From an uncultured Neomegalonema sp. (GTDB lineage: Bacteria > Pseudomonadota > Alphaproteobacteria > Rhodobacterales > Rhodobacteraceae): a DNA stretch of 52,347 bases. The notes under the pieces were generated by a model, which was given only the letters and a program-made list of their open reading frames with translations, was not told where the DNA came from and made no database searches. Both the position numbers and the translations under genes were made by a program. Shown here piece after piece: positions 9,122 to 17,997 of the stretch (position 1 is the first letter of the stretch; each line of letters starts with the position of its first letter). The stretch covers positions 1 through 52,347 of the forward strand of contig CALKIZ010000013.1 in NCBI GenBank assembly GCA_937995735.1, read 5' to 3'.

Positions 9122-10186
9122 TTACGTCGAAGCCGGTAACAAAAGAGACGCATCTCCGTATGAGTAGAACCGATACCGTCCTTTTACCGCATGCCGATAA
9201 ATTTCACTCATTCGTTCAACTCCAACAAATCCTGCCACCAACATCATCAATGTCGAACGCGGCAGATGGAAATTCGTAATTAAACCGTCTGTTATTTTAA
9301 AGCGATATCCGGGCGAAATAAAGATGTCCGTCATACCATCCCATGCGGCAATATGACCGAATTCCGGTGCCGCAGTTTCGAGAACACGGAGCGCCGTTGT
9401 TCCTACAGATATTATTCGTCCGCCTGCGGCCTTCGTCGCACGAATTTTGGCAACAGTTTCATGATCGATTCGACCCGCTTCCGAATGCATAACATGGCCA
9501 GCTGTCGTCTCGGATTTCACCGGCAAAAAAGTGCCCGCACCCACATGCAACGTAACAGTCGCACGGCCAACACCGCACTCTTCGAGGCTTTGAAGCAATG
9601 CGTCGTCAAAATGAAGCGCCGCAGTCGGGGCCGCGACTGCGCCTTCATGTCGGGCGAGTACCGTTTGATAATCGTGTTCATCTTCTGCATCAGCCGGGCG
9701 TCGGCCTGCAATATAGGGCGGTAATGGCATCACCCCTGCTTCCGCGATAGCAGCATCAAGTTCCGCACCCGAACGACAAAACCCGAGCTGCAATGCCCCG
9801 CCTTCTTCTTTGGCGATAACTTTTGCGGTGATGCCGCCCCGAAAGATTATCTCGTCACCTTCGCGCAATCTTTTTCCCGGTCTGGCGAGGACCCGCCATG
9901 TTGACGCATCGATTCGCTCAATCAGATTCGCCTCGACCGCAACCGTGGTATCGGCGCGGACACGCTCGCCGCTCAGGCGCGCAGGAATAACCTTCGTATT
10001 GTTGAAGACCAGCAAATCACCCGGCTTAAGAATCTTGGGTAAATCAGAGATCACTTCATCCCGATTCCCGTCCGCATCAGAAACGAGCAGGCGCGCAGCA
10101 GTACGCGGACGAACCGGACGCAATGCAATGAGGTCTTCTGGTAAATCAAAGTCGAACAAATCGACGGGCAAGTCCGGACGAGTCAT
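9122..10186 (-). CDS. queA: tRNA preQ1(34) S-adenosylmethionine ribosyltransferase-isomerase
   Basis: QueA transfers and isomerises the ribosyl group of SAM onto preQ1-modified tRNA, giving epoxyqueuosine. 354 residues, typical. Conserved blocks include DLFDFDLPEDLIALRP at the N-terminus, LVFNNTKVIPARLSG, AAPTAALHFDDALL, LHVGAGTFLPVK and TNFHLPRSTLMMLV. I chose the ATG at 10186; an in-frame GTG at 10192 is an alternative and neither has a strong Shine-Dalgarno. A terminator separates it from the upstream cyclophilin gene. tgt, often adjacent, is not here. Confidence 0.96.
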   Translation of the reverse strand: MTRPDLPVDLFDFDLPEDLIALRPVRPRTAARLLVSDADGNRDEVISDLPKILKPGDLLVFNNTKVIPARLSGERVRADTTVAVEANLIERIDASTWRVLARPGKRLREGDEIIFRGGITAKVIAKEEGGALQLGFCRSGAELDAAIAEAGVMPLPPYIAGRRPADAEDEHDYQTVLARHEGAVAAPTAALHFDDALLQSLEECGVGRATVTLHVGAGTFLPVKSETTAGHVMHSEAGRIDHETVAKIRATKAAGGRIISVGTTALRVLETAAPEFGHIAAWDGMTDIFISPGYRFKITDGLITNFHLPRSTLMMLVAGFVGVERMSEIYRHAVKGRYRFYSYGDASLLLPAST

Positions 10187-10215
10187 GGACACATCTTACT
10201 CAATTATACCCAACG

Positions 10216-10244
10216 AAAAAGAGCGCCGCAAAGACGGCGCCCTC
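10216..10244 (-). terminator. Rho-independent terminator after the cyclophilin gene
   Basis: GC-rich stem (GGCGCCG with CGGCGC, one bulge) followed on the minus strand by TTTTTC. It lies 25 bases past the cyclophilin stop and 30 bases before queA, so the two are separate transcripts. Confidence 0.75.
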
Positions 10245-10268
10245 ATATCAAACAAGATGCCAAAAAGA

Positions 10269-10832
10269 TTATTGAGTGTCTGCATACACTTTAACCGAGA
10301 TCATCTTATCAGGATCCGTAACCGTTCCCGAACCCGGCGCGCCTTTTTTCAAACCGTCGATAAGCTCCATACCATCAATGACTTTACCCAGATAGGTATA
10401 CTGACCATTAAGGTGCGATGCTTCATCGAAGCAGATGAAAAATTGGCTGTCAGCGCTGTTCGGATTTTGCGCCCGCGCCATTCCGAGAGCACCACGAACG
10501 AAATTCGCATCGGTGAATTCAGCATCAATATTTTTACCGGAACCACTCGTGCCGGTCCCCGTCGGATCACCGGTCTGTGCCATGAACCCGGCGATCACGC
10601 GGTGGAAGACGATGCCGTCGTAGAACCCTTCACGAGTAAGTTCTTTAATTCGAGCCACATGAGTCGGTGCTCGATCCGGAGCAAGTTCGATCAAAACCGA
10701 TCCGCTCTCAAGTTCCATCACCAGCGTATTTTCGGGGTCGTTTACCGCCACGTTGCTATCCTTTGCTTGCGTCGCTGTCGACGCGACCGCTCCGAGCATG
10801 AGTGCGAGCGCGAGGCTCAAAACCTGTCTCAT
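10269..10832 (-). CDS. Secreted cyclophilin-type peptidyl-prolyl isomerase
   Basis: 187 residues from the ATG at 10832, which has GGAG 8 bases upstream; an ATG 12 bases earlier is possible. Residues 1-22 are a signal peptide (LSLALALMLGAVASTATQA). The mature part is a small cyclophilin: FYDGIVFHRVIAGFMAQTGDPTGTG holds the catalytic FHR and QTGD, followed by GALGMARAQNPNSADSQFFI and YLGKVIDGMELID. It catalyses cis-trans isomerisation of prolyl bonds, here in the periplasm. It lies between coaD and queA, a familiar alphaproteobacterial arrangement. Ends at a terminator. Confidence 0.93.
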   Translation of the reverse strand: MRQVLSLALALMLGAVASTATQAKDSNVAVNDPENTLVMELESGSVLIELAPDRAPTHVARIKELTREGFYDGIVFHRVIAGFMAQTGDPTGTGTSGSGKNIDAEFTDANFVRGALGMARAQNPNSADSQFFICFDEASHLNGQYTYLGKVIDGMELIDGLKKGAPGSGTVTDPDKMISVKVYADTQ

Positions 10833-10911
10833 CTCAATCTCCATAGTTTATATGTGCCGCGACACACATTGTCACAGCATCTGCGACGGCTAACCTGTTG
10901 ATAGCTTCACG

Positions 10912-11418
10912 TCAAATGCCCGTCGCATACCTTGCAATTAAAGCATTATTTACAGCAGGCGTCACAAAGCTGGAAACATCCCCACCAAGACGCGCAATTT
11001 CTTTCACAAGCCGTGAAGCAATGGCTTGATGCTCCGGTTCGGCCATCAAGAAAACCGTCTCGACTTCATCATTCAAAGCGCGATTCATGCTGACCATCTG
11101 AAATTCGTATTCGAAATCTGAAACTGCGCGAAGTCCGCGAAATATAACATCTGCACCAAGTTCAACGGCATACGACATCAACAAGCTATCAAAGGGATCA
11201 ATGGCTATCGTTCCAAGTTTATCGCCATTTCCTAATGCATCAACTTCCGCCTGTAGCAACGCGACACGTTCATCAACAGAGAATAACGGGCCTTTCGCGT
11301 CATTCGAAGCGACGCCGATAATCAAATGATCGACCAGTTTCCGTGCCCGGGCAATGACATCCATGTGACCGAGAGTAACGGGATCAAACGTTCCCGGATA
11401 AAGACCTATCCGTTTCAT
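10912..11418 (-). CDS. coaD: Pantetheine-phosphate adenylyltransferase
   Basis: 168 residues from the ATG at 11418 (MKRIGLYPGTFDPVTLGH), preceded by AAGG; the open frame to 11481 adds 21 unconserved residues. CoaD adenylates 4'-phosphopantetheine in coenzyme A synthesis. The nucleotidyltransferase TxGH motif is in the first 20 residues and the second motif, ASRLVKEIARLGGDVSSFV, is near the C-terminus. FRGLRAVSDFEYEFQM is the family core. It is followed on the same strand, after about 80 bases, by the secreted cyclophilin. Confidence 0.96.
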   Translation of the reverse strand: MKRIGLYPGTFDPVTLGHMDVIARARKLVDHLIIGVASNDAKGPLFSVDERVALLQAEVDALGNGDKLGTIAIDPFDSLLMSYAVELGADVIFRGLRAVSDFEYEFQMVSMNRALNDEVETVFLMAEPEHQAIASRLVKEIARLGGDVSSFVTPAVNNALIARYATGI

Positions 11419-11531
11419 AAAACCTTTTTGCCTCGCGATATTAAACGATGCCGTTCGCGTTTTGAGAGTCTGACGTATCACGCTCTCTTTGACTGATCGA
11501 GATTACAATCGCGAAGAAAATTACGAAGAAT

Positions 11532-11972
11532 TCAAGCTGTAGCCGAACGAATCATATTTTCGAGTTCTTCGTTTTCCATTTTCAGGCTATCGATTCTCGC
11601 TTTCACAACGTCACCAATGGAAATCAAACCAACCAGTTTCTCGCCTTGAAAGACCGGCATGTGCCGAAACCGCCCTGAAGACATTTTCAGCAAAACCGAG
11701 TTGTCATCGTCCTCTACGGCACAGCTAACAACACCGGGTGTCATCACTGCACTTACTGCATCGTTTAGACATTCCCCGCCGGATATACCAAGCGCCCGAA
11801 CAATGTCTCGTTCTGATACAATTCCTACTAGTCCGCCGTCGCTGTTAAGAACCAAGACGCACCCAATCTTCTTTTGGGACAGTTTTGAGGTCACGTCACC
11901 AAGGCTGGTTTCCGGGGAAACCGACTCAATAGCCGAGCTTTCTTTCCTCTGCAAAATCTGCATTACCTTCAT
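11532..11972 (-). CDS. Two-CBS-domain protein
   Basis: 146 residues from the ATG at 11972, with GGAGGAA 7 bases upstream; the longer frame starts with TTG and is not needed. It consists of a pair of CBS domains (about residues 10-65 and 75-135) with the typical GIVSERDIVRAL and LVGLISIGDVVKARI ends. Such stand-alone pairs bind adenosyl ligands such as AMP, ATP or SAM and act as cytosolic energy sensors; the partner is not known. It stands alone between coaD and a gene-poor stretch. Confidence 0.9.
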   Translation of the reverse strand: MKVMQILQRKESSAIESVSPETSLGDVTSKLSQKKIGCVLVLNSDGGLVGIVSERDIVRALGISGGECLNDAVSAVMTPGVVSCAVEDDDNSVLLKMSSGRFRHMPVFQGEKLVGLISIGDVVKARIDSLKMENEELENMIRSATA

Positions 11973-12051
11973 TCCGTCTTCCTCCAACTGGGATAAAAAC
12001 TACACTTCACGTTTATGTAATCAGCATCAAAGCACGGTTTTCCAGAGAAAA

Positions 12052-12138
12052 GGCAAAAAAAAGACGCCTTTTTGCAAAGGCGTCTAAAGTTGGATTGAGG
12101 CAGGTTTCATACAGGCAAGAAACCTATCGAGCAGTATC
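12052..12138 (-). ncRNA. Candidate intergenic small RNA (about 85 nt)
   Basis: On the minus strand a -35 (TTGCAA, 12166-12171) and a -10 (TATTCT, 12142-12147), 18 bases apart, predict a start near 12135. The transcript would hold a 7-base perfect hairpin (12102-12108 with 12119-12125, 10-base loop), a short single-stranded CCTCAATCCAAC segment, then a strong terminator: a 10-base perfect stem (12062-12071 with 12076-12085, loop TTGC) and eight T residues. No open reading frame accounts for this terminator, because the nearest upstream gene, grxD, ends 550 bases away. I do not recognise a known family. Confidence 0.55.
12055..12085 (-). terminator. Rho-independent terminator of the candidate small RNA
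   Basis: Perfect 10-base stem with a TTGC loop, followed on the minus strand by T8. Strong. On the + strand there is no T run, so it belongs to a minus-strand transcript. Confidence 0.85.
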
Positions 12139-12139
12139 A

Positions 12140-12692
12140 CTAGAATAACGAAACTCTACCCAACATTGCAAGGTTGAATCACAGGAGTCCGTTAACGTTA
12201 ACAGATTTTCTTCCAATAATGGGGCATTTACGTTGAATCTTCGTCGGGAATTCGGATGCAGGCGCGATCGGCAACCTAAAATTATTCATTTTCTTCTGAA
12301 GAACTGCTCTTAAATATCCGAATCAGATGGAATCGCCAGAGAATCAATTACGGAATACCGGTATAAAAAATAGCGAATTGAAATTCATTACAGTCGCGAT
12401 ATGCAGTATCCGATTCGAAATCACGAAAATATCCCATTTTTGTTCTCATGGTGTCGTAGCGCATGGTTATTGAAATACACTTGGGTCCAAAATATTCGGC
12501 AAATTACCTCAGGAATTTTGATTGATAACACTTCATTAACCATTTCAATGCAAGTTTGCTGTGCGCGATACGAGGGTCCCCCGTTCTCTATCGCTGACGC
12601 GGAGAAGCCGCTTTTGTCCCAAAGCAAACGTTTCTCCGCGTCCCTCATACCCAACAATTTTTGTCACGGTCTTCACCGCATCAAAAGATAGT
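12140..12692 (-). other. Gene-free stretch with palindrome and long hairpin
   Basis: No convincing gene in about 550 bases. Contents: a GTTAACGTTAAC palindrome at 12191-12202, just upstream of the candidate small-RNA promoter and so a possible operator; AT-rich sequence to about 12560; and a long hairpin at 12596-12642 (11-base perfect stem GACGCGGAGAA, with a second short stem in the loop) 50 bases past the grxD stop. Short open frames at 12401-12691 (+) and 12421-12657 (-) lack ribosome-binding sites and family resemblance. Confidence 0.5.
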
Positions 12693-13058
12693 TTAACTGT
12701 TGGCTTCTCTAACTTTATTTGCGGCTTCTTGATCGAAGGTCACGCCCTTTTCCTTCAGCAAGGTATCAAGTTCTCCGCTCAACGTCATTTCAGTGACAAT
12801 ATCACACCCGCCAACAAACTCACCTTTGACATAAAGCTGCGGGGTCGTTGGCCAGTTCGTAAAATCCTTGATGCCCTGACGCATCTCTTCGCTCTCGAGT
12901 ATGTTGACGTCCTGAAACTCCACAGAGAGATAGCTCAAGACACTCGCCACTTTGCTCGAGAACCCGCATTGCGGAAAATGCTTGGTCCCTTTCATAAAGA
13001 GAACGACATCATTTGTGTCGACCGTTTCTTTGATTTGCGACTGGATAGCATCGGTCAT
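12693..13058 (-). CDS. grxD: Monothiol CGFS glutaredoxin (Grx4 type)
   Basis: 121 residues, one glutaredoxin fold. The CGFS active site starts at C31 (FPQCGFSSKV), with the glutathione-binding TTPQLYVKGEFVGGCDIV. CGFS glutaredoxins bridge a [2Fe-2S] cluster with BolA proteins and hand it on in Fe-S assembly. A BolA gene lies two genes upstream in the same strand and spacing, so the pair is probably co-expressed. The terminal residues KVREANS are extra to the domain. Confidence 0.96.
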   Translation of the reverse strand: MTDAIQSQIKETVDTNDVVLFMKGTKHFPQCGFSSKVASVLSYLSVEFQDVNILESEEMRQGIKDFTNWPTTPQLYVKGEFVGGCDIVTEMTLSGELDTLLKEKGVTFDQEAANKVREANS

Positions 13059-13079
13059 GGTGTGAGGTCCTTGATTGGC

Positions 13080-13307
13080 TTAACGGTCATTTGACCAGAT
13101 TTTTGCATAGTCTTGATCATCGCGTGGAACAGACCAGACGGTGGAATGCCCTCCGCGCCCGGAATTGAATTCACCGCCAAGAATATGCGGATCATTCTTC
13201 ATGTTAGGACGTTTGCGCAACGATGTTGGTGAAAGCAGTTCAATAACCGCGTAAAGCGCCGCGATACCGCCAAACAATAGGAAAGCAGAAACAATCAGCC
13301 CGGTCAT
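13080..13307 (-). CDS. Small single-pass membrane protein between bolA and grxD
   Basis: 75 residues. One hydrophobic helix spans about residues 4-24 (LIVSAFLLFGGIAALYAVIEL), followed by a basic then polar cytoplasmic tail ending in DDQDYAKIWSNDR. The start overlaps the bolA stop by 4 bases (ATGA), so the gene is translationally coupled to bolA and followed by grxD 21 bases later. I do not recognise the family. The position suggests a function tied to the BolA-Grx pair or simply to the operon. Confidence 0.75.
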   Translation of the reverse strand: MTGLIVSAFLLFGGIAALYAVIELLSPTSLRKRPNMKNDPHILGGEFNSGRGGHSTVWSVPRDDQDYAKIWSNDR

Positions 13308-13555
13308 GCCGACACATCAGGAGCGGATGTTTGTAATGCAAGTGCGTGGAGCTCACCGGCAGAGCCATCCATTTTACCTTTCAACGTGGCATAGACCATC
13401 TGATGCTGTGCAACGCGCGACTTTCCGCGAAAACTTTCATCGACAACCGATGCAGAGTAATGGTTTCCGTCACCCGCGAGATCCCGGATTTCAATCTCTG
13501 CCTGAGGAAACCCTTCACGGATAAGCGCCTCGATTTCACCGGCTTGCATAGGCAT
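13304..13555 (-). CDS. bolA: BolA/IbaG family protein
   Basis: 83 residues, standard BolA length. Features are the helix-turn of IEALIREGFPQAEIEIRDL, the GDGNHYSASVVDESFRGKSR stretch and the signature histidine in RVAQHQMVYATL, which can share a [2Fe-2S] cluster with a CGFS glutaredoxin. GGAG lies upstream of the ATG. It lies 83 bases after purL on the same strand and overlaps the next small gene by 4 bases. The symbol is used in the family sense; it may be closer to IbaG/BolA2. Confidence 0.92.
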   Translation of the reverse strand: MPMQAGEIEALIREGFPQAEIEIRDLAGDGNHYSASVVDESFRGKSRVAQHQMVYATLKGKMDGSAGELHALALQTSAPDVSA

Positions 13556-13638
13556 AAATTGGTGCTCCGTATTTAAGTATTGAGACAGATTTAGGACGTT
13601 GGTACTGACAGTTCAATGGAGAGCGGCGCACGTCATCG

Positions 13639-15831
13639 TTAGGTTATTTCGCCCATATAATCAGGGAACCAGCCTTCATGGGCCGCGCTGAGGTCCGCAA
13701 GTGACACCGAGGCTCCGCCCAGTATCACCGCATCACCGCCGGTTTCGCCGATCCAAGGCGCGGCGATCCCTGCTCCTCCGGCCAATTCATTCAAAGGCTC
13801 CAGCGTGTTCGGGTCAGAGAGTGTTACAACATAGCGGCCCTGATCTTCACCAAAGAATGTCTCGTGATCCGCGCCGCCCGGCGAGCGAACTTCACAGCCA
13901 ATCCCTCCAGCCATCGCCATCTCTGCCAAAGCGACTCCCAATCCACCATCGGATACATCGTGACACGCCGTGATAATGCCGTTCTCGATCAAGGCTTGTA
14001 CAAGTTCACCGGCAAGACGTTCCGCATTCAAGTCGACCGGAGGCGGCGCGCCCTCTTCTCGTCCGAACAACTCGCGAAGGTACATCGATTGCCCCATATG
14101 ACCGCCGCCGCCAGCCCCAATCAAGACAATCGGCTGCCCGCCAGCCTTGAATCCAACGGTCATCATTTTTGACGAGTCCGCCATCAGCCCGACGCCGCCA
14201 ATCGTTGGCGTCGGCAGAATGCCGGTTCCCTCTGTCTCGTTGTAAAGACTGACATTGCCGCTGACGATGGGCATATCCAGCGCCGCGCAAGCCTCTCCGA
14301 TCCCCTTAATACATCCGACAAGCTGCCCCATGATCTCAGGCTTTTCAGGATTGCCAAAGTTGAGATTATCCGTCGCCGCCAGAGGACGTGCGCCCACCGC
14401 ACAAATATTGCGAAAGGCTTCGGCGACCGCCTGCTTGCCGCCTTCGACAGGATCAGCAAAGCAATATCGCGGCGTGACATCCGCGCTCATCGCGAGTGCT
14501 TTTGCGGTTCCATGAACACGCACAACGGCGGCATCCCCGCCAGGAAGCTGGATCGTATCCGCCATGACGGTATTGTCGTATTGCTCCCAAACCCAACGGC
14601 GCGACGCAAGATCGGGCGAGCCAACCAGTTTTAACAATGCCTCGCCGGTATCCATTGCGGGCACATTGCTGACTTGAGCAGGCGCAGGCGTCGCGACCCA
14701 AGGACGATCATATTCCGGCGCGGTTCCCGACAACGCTTTGAGTGGCAAATCGGCTTTTGTCTCGCCATTCAGACGGACAAGGAAACGGTCCTCTTCAATG
14801 GTCTCACCGACGATTGCGAAATCAAGATCCCACTTGTCAAAGATCGCCTTGGCCTCAGCCTCTTTTTCAGGCCGCAAAACCATCAACATCCGCTCTTGAG
14901 ACTCTGACAGCATCATTTCATAGGCGGTCATATTCAATTCGCGGGTGGGTACTTTCTCCAGATCAAGAATGACGCCGAGATTGCCTTTGTCTCCCATTTC
15001 CACGGCAGAGCACGTCAACCCCGCCGCACCCATATCCTGAATCGAAATCACTGAACCCGAGGCCATCAACTCGAGTGTCGCCTCAAGCAACCGCTTTTCC
15101 GTGAAAGGGTCGCCGACCTGAACTGTGGGGCGTTTTTCCTCAGCATCTTCGCCGAACTCCGCCGAAGCCATCGTCGCGCCGCCAACCCCGTCGCGCCCTG
15201 TCTTCGCACCGAGATACACAATCGGCATCCCGATCCCCGAAGCCGCCGAGTAGAAAATCTTATCCGCATCCGCAAGCCCAACCGCCATCGCATTGACGAG
15301 CGGGTTGCCATTATAACTCGGGTGGAACTCAACTTCACCGCCAACCGTCGGCACACCGAAACAATTTCCATAACCGCCGATCCCCTCAACCACACCTTTC
15401 ACAAGGCTGCGCGTTTTGAGATGATCCGTCGCGCCGAACCTTAGAGCATTGAGCGCCGCAACAGGCCGTGCTCCCATCGTAAAGACATCGCGCAAGATAC
15501 CGCCAACACCCGTCGCCGCCCCCTGATACGGCTCGATGAAGCTTGGGTGATTGTGGCTTTCCATCTTAAAGACGCAAGCCTGCCCGTCGCCAATGTCGAT
15601 AATCCCCGCATTCTCGCCGGGGCCACAGATTACTTGAGGGCCTTCTGTCGGCAAAGTCCGCAGCCACCGCTTCGATGATTTGTACGAACAATGCTCGTTC
15701 CACATTGCCGAGAAAATCCCAAGCTCAGTGAAAGTCGGCCCCCGCCCGATCAGATCGAGAATACGCTGATACTCGTCAGGCTTTAAGCCATGATCGGCAA
15801 TGAGTGCGTCTGTAATTAGTGGTTCGGACAT
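13639..15831 (-). CDS. purL: Phosphoribosylformylglycinamidine synthase subunit PurL (small form)
   Basis: 730 residues, the short bacterial PurL that works in a complex with PurQ (glutaminase) and PurS, both encoded at 17994-18914. It performs the ATP-dependent amidation of FGAR in purine synthesis. Conserved stretches are [73 protein letters not shown] and [12 protein letters not shown]. It is separated from purQ by a PAS-like gene, a + strand exporter and a lipoprotein gene. Confidence 0.97.
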   Translation of the reverse strand: MSEPLITDALIADHGLKPDEYQRILDLIGRGPTFTELGIFSAMWNEHCSYKSSKRWLRTLPTEGPQVICGPGENAGIIDIGDGQACVFKMESHNHPSFIEPYQGAATGVGGILRDVFTMGARPVAALNALRFGATDHLKTRSLVKGVVEGIGGYGNCFGVPTVGGEVEFHPSYNGNPLVNAMAVGLADADKIFYSAASGIGMPIVYLGAKTGRDGVGGATMASAEFGEDAEEKRPTVQVGDPFTEKRLLEATLELMASGSVISIQDMGAAGLTCSAVEMGDKGNLGVILDLEKVPTRELNMTAYEMMLSESQERMLMVLRPEKEAEAKAIFDKWDLDFAIVGETIEEDRFLVRLNGETKADLPLKALSGTAPEYDRPWVATPAPAQVSNVPAMDTGEALLKLVGSPDLASRRWVWEQYDNTVMADTIQLPGGDAAVVRVHGTAKALAMSADVTPRYCFADPVEGGKQAVAEAFRNICAVGARPLAATDNLNFGNPEKPEIMGQLVGCIKGIGEACAALDMPIVSGNVSLYNETEGTGILPTPTIGGVGLMADSSKMMTVGFKAGGQPIVLIGAGGGGHMGQSMYLRELFGREEGAPPPVDLNAERLAGELVQALIENGIITACHDVSDGGLGVALAEMAMAGGIGCEVRSPGGADHETFFGEDQGRYVVTLSDPNTLEPLNELAGGAGIAAPWIGETGGDAVILGGASVSLADLSAAHEGWFPDYMGEIT

Positions 15832-15912
15832 GCTTGGGCGGCCCCGTCTTTAAGAATGCCGCATGGTCCTAATGTATTTTTGTGTTGATCAAAAGCCGTA
15901 ACCCGCTCGGCG

Positions 15913-16578
15913 TTAAAACAATGCGCTCAGTCGATCCAAACTGCGAGCAATGGGTTTCTGCGTTGAGGGGCTTGGATTATTCCGCCAATCAATCTCGACA
16001 GGCTCATTTTCTGCAAGATTATAGAGTGAAAAAGAACGGTCTCGGCCTCGCCTCGCGCGTCTTTCTTCATAGATAGAGCCAGTTTGATCGAATTGTTTAT
16101 CACTCGGTGCGACCCAAACCAGAAACCGTTCAACCATATCTTTTTTCTCACCGCAAAATGGCATAACCAATCGCTCGAGCTTTGAATGAAGGCCATTTTC
16201 CAATGTTGGATGCATGATCGCGTAAACTGGCGCACTCAATTTTATACTCTGCTGATAGGGAGCCAATGCAAAGTCAAGAGAAGCGCGAGGAACTGCATCC
16301 TCGAGATATTTTTTGTTAAAATCCGGGCCAATATGTCTGGCCACATTTGCCCCATGCAGCGAGACGAAAAACTTTTTCGGTCCATCATGAAGATGGATAA
16401 CGCTCACATCACCAACCCAACGCCGCAAATTAGAGCCGGATAGGTTTTTCAAATGAGGCAATGCCATGCCTTCACATGCCTCACGCCAAAAGGAGAGAAC
16501 ATTCGTAACTTCCGGAGGCCATTGTGAAATATTTGACAAATCGAAGCCCTTATAAAATATCCAAAAAATTGGTATCAA
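15913..16578 (-). CDS. PAS_5-like (alphaproteobacterial) protein
   Basis: About 221 residues as drawn. The region from VLSFWREACEGMALPHLKNL onwards matches the PAS_5 family: a tryptophan-containing start, then a PAS-like sensory domain to about residue 150. The C-terminus is basic and polar. These proteins are common in Alphaproteobacteria, usually of unknown function. The start is uncertain: the only start codon ahead of the domain is a TTG at 16578 with no clear Shine-Dalgarno, and the first ATG would delete part of the domain. It lies 81 bases before purL on the same strand. Confidence 0.7.
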   Translation of the reverse strand: MIPIFWIFYKGFDLSNISQWPPEVTNVLSFWREACEGMALPHLKNLSGSNLRRWVGDVSVIHLHDGPKKFFVSLHGANVARHIGPDFNKKYLEDAVPRASLDFALAPYQQSIKLSAPVYAIMHPTLENGLHSKLERLVMPFCGEKKDMVERFLVWVAPSDKQFDQTGSIYEERRARRGRDRSFSLYNLAENEPVEIDWRNNPSPSTQKPIARSLDRLSALF

Positions 16579-16731
16579 GAGCGCTTTAACAAAAAGTATG
16601 TGTTATCCGTAATGTTTTCAGTTCTTTAAAATTCCACCTTTAATTGAGTGAAATCGCAAAAAGCCGGATGTATTCCACTAAAAGTTTACACAACGCTGAG
16701 GCACTCTCCCTGCTCATGGATAAACGCAACG

Positions 16732-17604
16732 ATGACAAGAGGCTATGCCAGCATTCTAATTGCCGTTGTCATTTGGGCGGGATGGATGGTTGCGACCCGC
16801 TTTGCCGTAACTGAAGCTATTGCACCACTCGATCTTGCGCTGCTGAGATATGGCGTTCCGGCACTTTGTCTGGCTCCATGGTGGATACAGTGCGGTATTT
16901 TTCCGCGCCAAACGCCATTATGGGCGCTTCTCATGATGATGGGTTGGGGTGCTCCTTTCGTTATTTTGATCGCGGTGGCGATGGAAACTGCGCCGGTCGC
17001 CCATGTTGCTGCAATCGTACCGTGCATGATGCCCTTATTCGCGGCAGCGATGTCATTCGGGTTATTCGGCGAGCGTTTTGGCCTCTCCGAAAAAATCGGA
17101 TTTGTGCTCATTGCCGCCGGGGCGTCCCTTGTCATCCTACCGCTAATGCTTGGGGGCGAGACAAAAGCGCTTGGTAATATTGGCCTCTTATTGTTAGCGG
17201 CATCAGGATGGGCGAGTTTTTCCGTGGCGTTCCGGCGCAGCGGTTTGACGCCGCCGCAAGCCGCTGGCCTTGTCTGCCTGTACTCTACACTCGTTGTGGC
17301 TGCGCTTTTGCTTTGGTTCGGGTCGAGCCTTGAAAGCATGAGCTGGCAAGTCATCGCCTTCCACAGTACCGCTCAAGGATTGCTTTCCGGAGCAATTGCA
17401 ACCATCGCGTTTGGCTATGCAATCCAGACCCTCGGTCCACCGCGCGCCGCTTCCTTTTCGGCGCTGGTTCCGGGTCTTGGCGCGATCATCGGATATTTAT
17501 GGCTGGGCGAAGTCCCAAGCAATCTCGATTGGATAGCGCTTGGGTCAGCCAGCCTCGGCGTCGCCTTTGTAAACCGCACATTCAGCTCCCTACGCGCAGG
17601 TTGA
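16732..17604 (+). CDS. EamA/DMT-family exporter
   Basis: 290 residues with about 10 transmembrane helices in two EamA repeats. The start is taken at the ATG (16732) directly before the first helix (MTRGYASILIAVVIWAGW); the frame opens at 16648 but the extra 28 residues look non-coding. It is an inner-membrane exporter of unknown metabolite. It is the only + strand gene inside the minus-strand purine region, and its last 15 bases overlap the convergent lipoprotein gene. A later insertion into an older cluster is plausible. Confidence 0.88.
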   Translation: MTRGYASILIAVVIWAGWMVATRFAVTEAIAPLDLALLRYGVPALCLAPWWIQCGIFPRQTPLWALLMMMGWGAPFVILIAVAMETAPVAHVAAIVPCMMPLFAAAMSFGLFGERFGLSEKIGFVLIAAGASLVILPLMLGGETKALGNIGLLLLAASGWASFSVAFRRSGLTPPQAAGLVCLYSTLVVAALLLWFGSSLESMSWQVIAFHSTAQGLLSGAIATIAFGYAIQTLGPPRAASFSALVPGLGAIIGYLWLGEVPSNLDWIALGSASLGVAFVNRTFSSLRAG

Positions 17605-17997
17605 GCGCCCTTGAACGGCTTGAGCTAACTCTTCTTGATACACCGGCGTAAAGTCCGGCCCGTCAAGCGACACACCCGTAACCGGCCCGCGCTGGGCAAC
17701 CATCACGATCAAGCGGGGCGTATTCGTCGCATCAACCAATCGCAACCCGTTTTCATCAAAGGCAACCCGCTCTCCGGCCCCTGTCTTACATTCCCGCAAG
17801 TAAGTTGTAATCCGGTGAATAGCAAAATCCGGTTCAGTCCGGTCGAGCACCATCACCGATTGTCCGCGCAAATCAGAGAATTGCAAAGGCGTCACCACAG
17901 GATCAACCGGCTCGATCGGCAAGACCGGCGCGGGCGGCTGAGGCTGCGCGCAAGCCGACAGCACCAATCCTGCTCCGATAAGCGCAAACCGCATCAT
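17590..17997 (-). CDS. Small lipoprotein coupled to purQ
   Basis: 135 residues. A lipoprotein signal is clear: [12 protein letters not shown] puts the lipidated cysteine at C16, followed by a proline-rich spacer. The rest is a soluble domain with no family I recognise ([33 protein letters not shown]). Its ATG overlaps the purQ stop as ATGA, so it is translated with the purine genes. At its 3' end it overlaps the convergent exporter gene. Envelope-located; function unknown. Confidence 0.8.
   Translation of the reverse strand: MMRFALIGAGLVLSACAQPQPPAPVLPIEPVDPVVTPLQFSDLRGQSVMVLDRTEPDFAIHRITTYLRECKTGAGERVAFDENGLRLVDATNTPRLIVMVAQRGPVTGVSLDGPDFTPVYQEELAQAVQGRSTCA

Noticed and set aside
9810-10901. 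363-codon open frame on the + strand
   Set aside because: It runs antisense to queA and the cyclophilin gene, both certain, and crosses their terminator.
12572-12646. 6S RNA or signal-recognition RNA
   Set aside because: The hairpin lacks the central bubble of 6S RNA and the GGAA loop region of SRP RNA.
12401-12691. Short open frames on both strands between the candidate small RNA and grxD
   Set aside because: No ribosome-binding sites, odd composition, and the 3' part overlaps the long hairpin.
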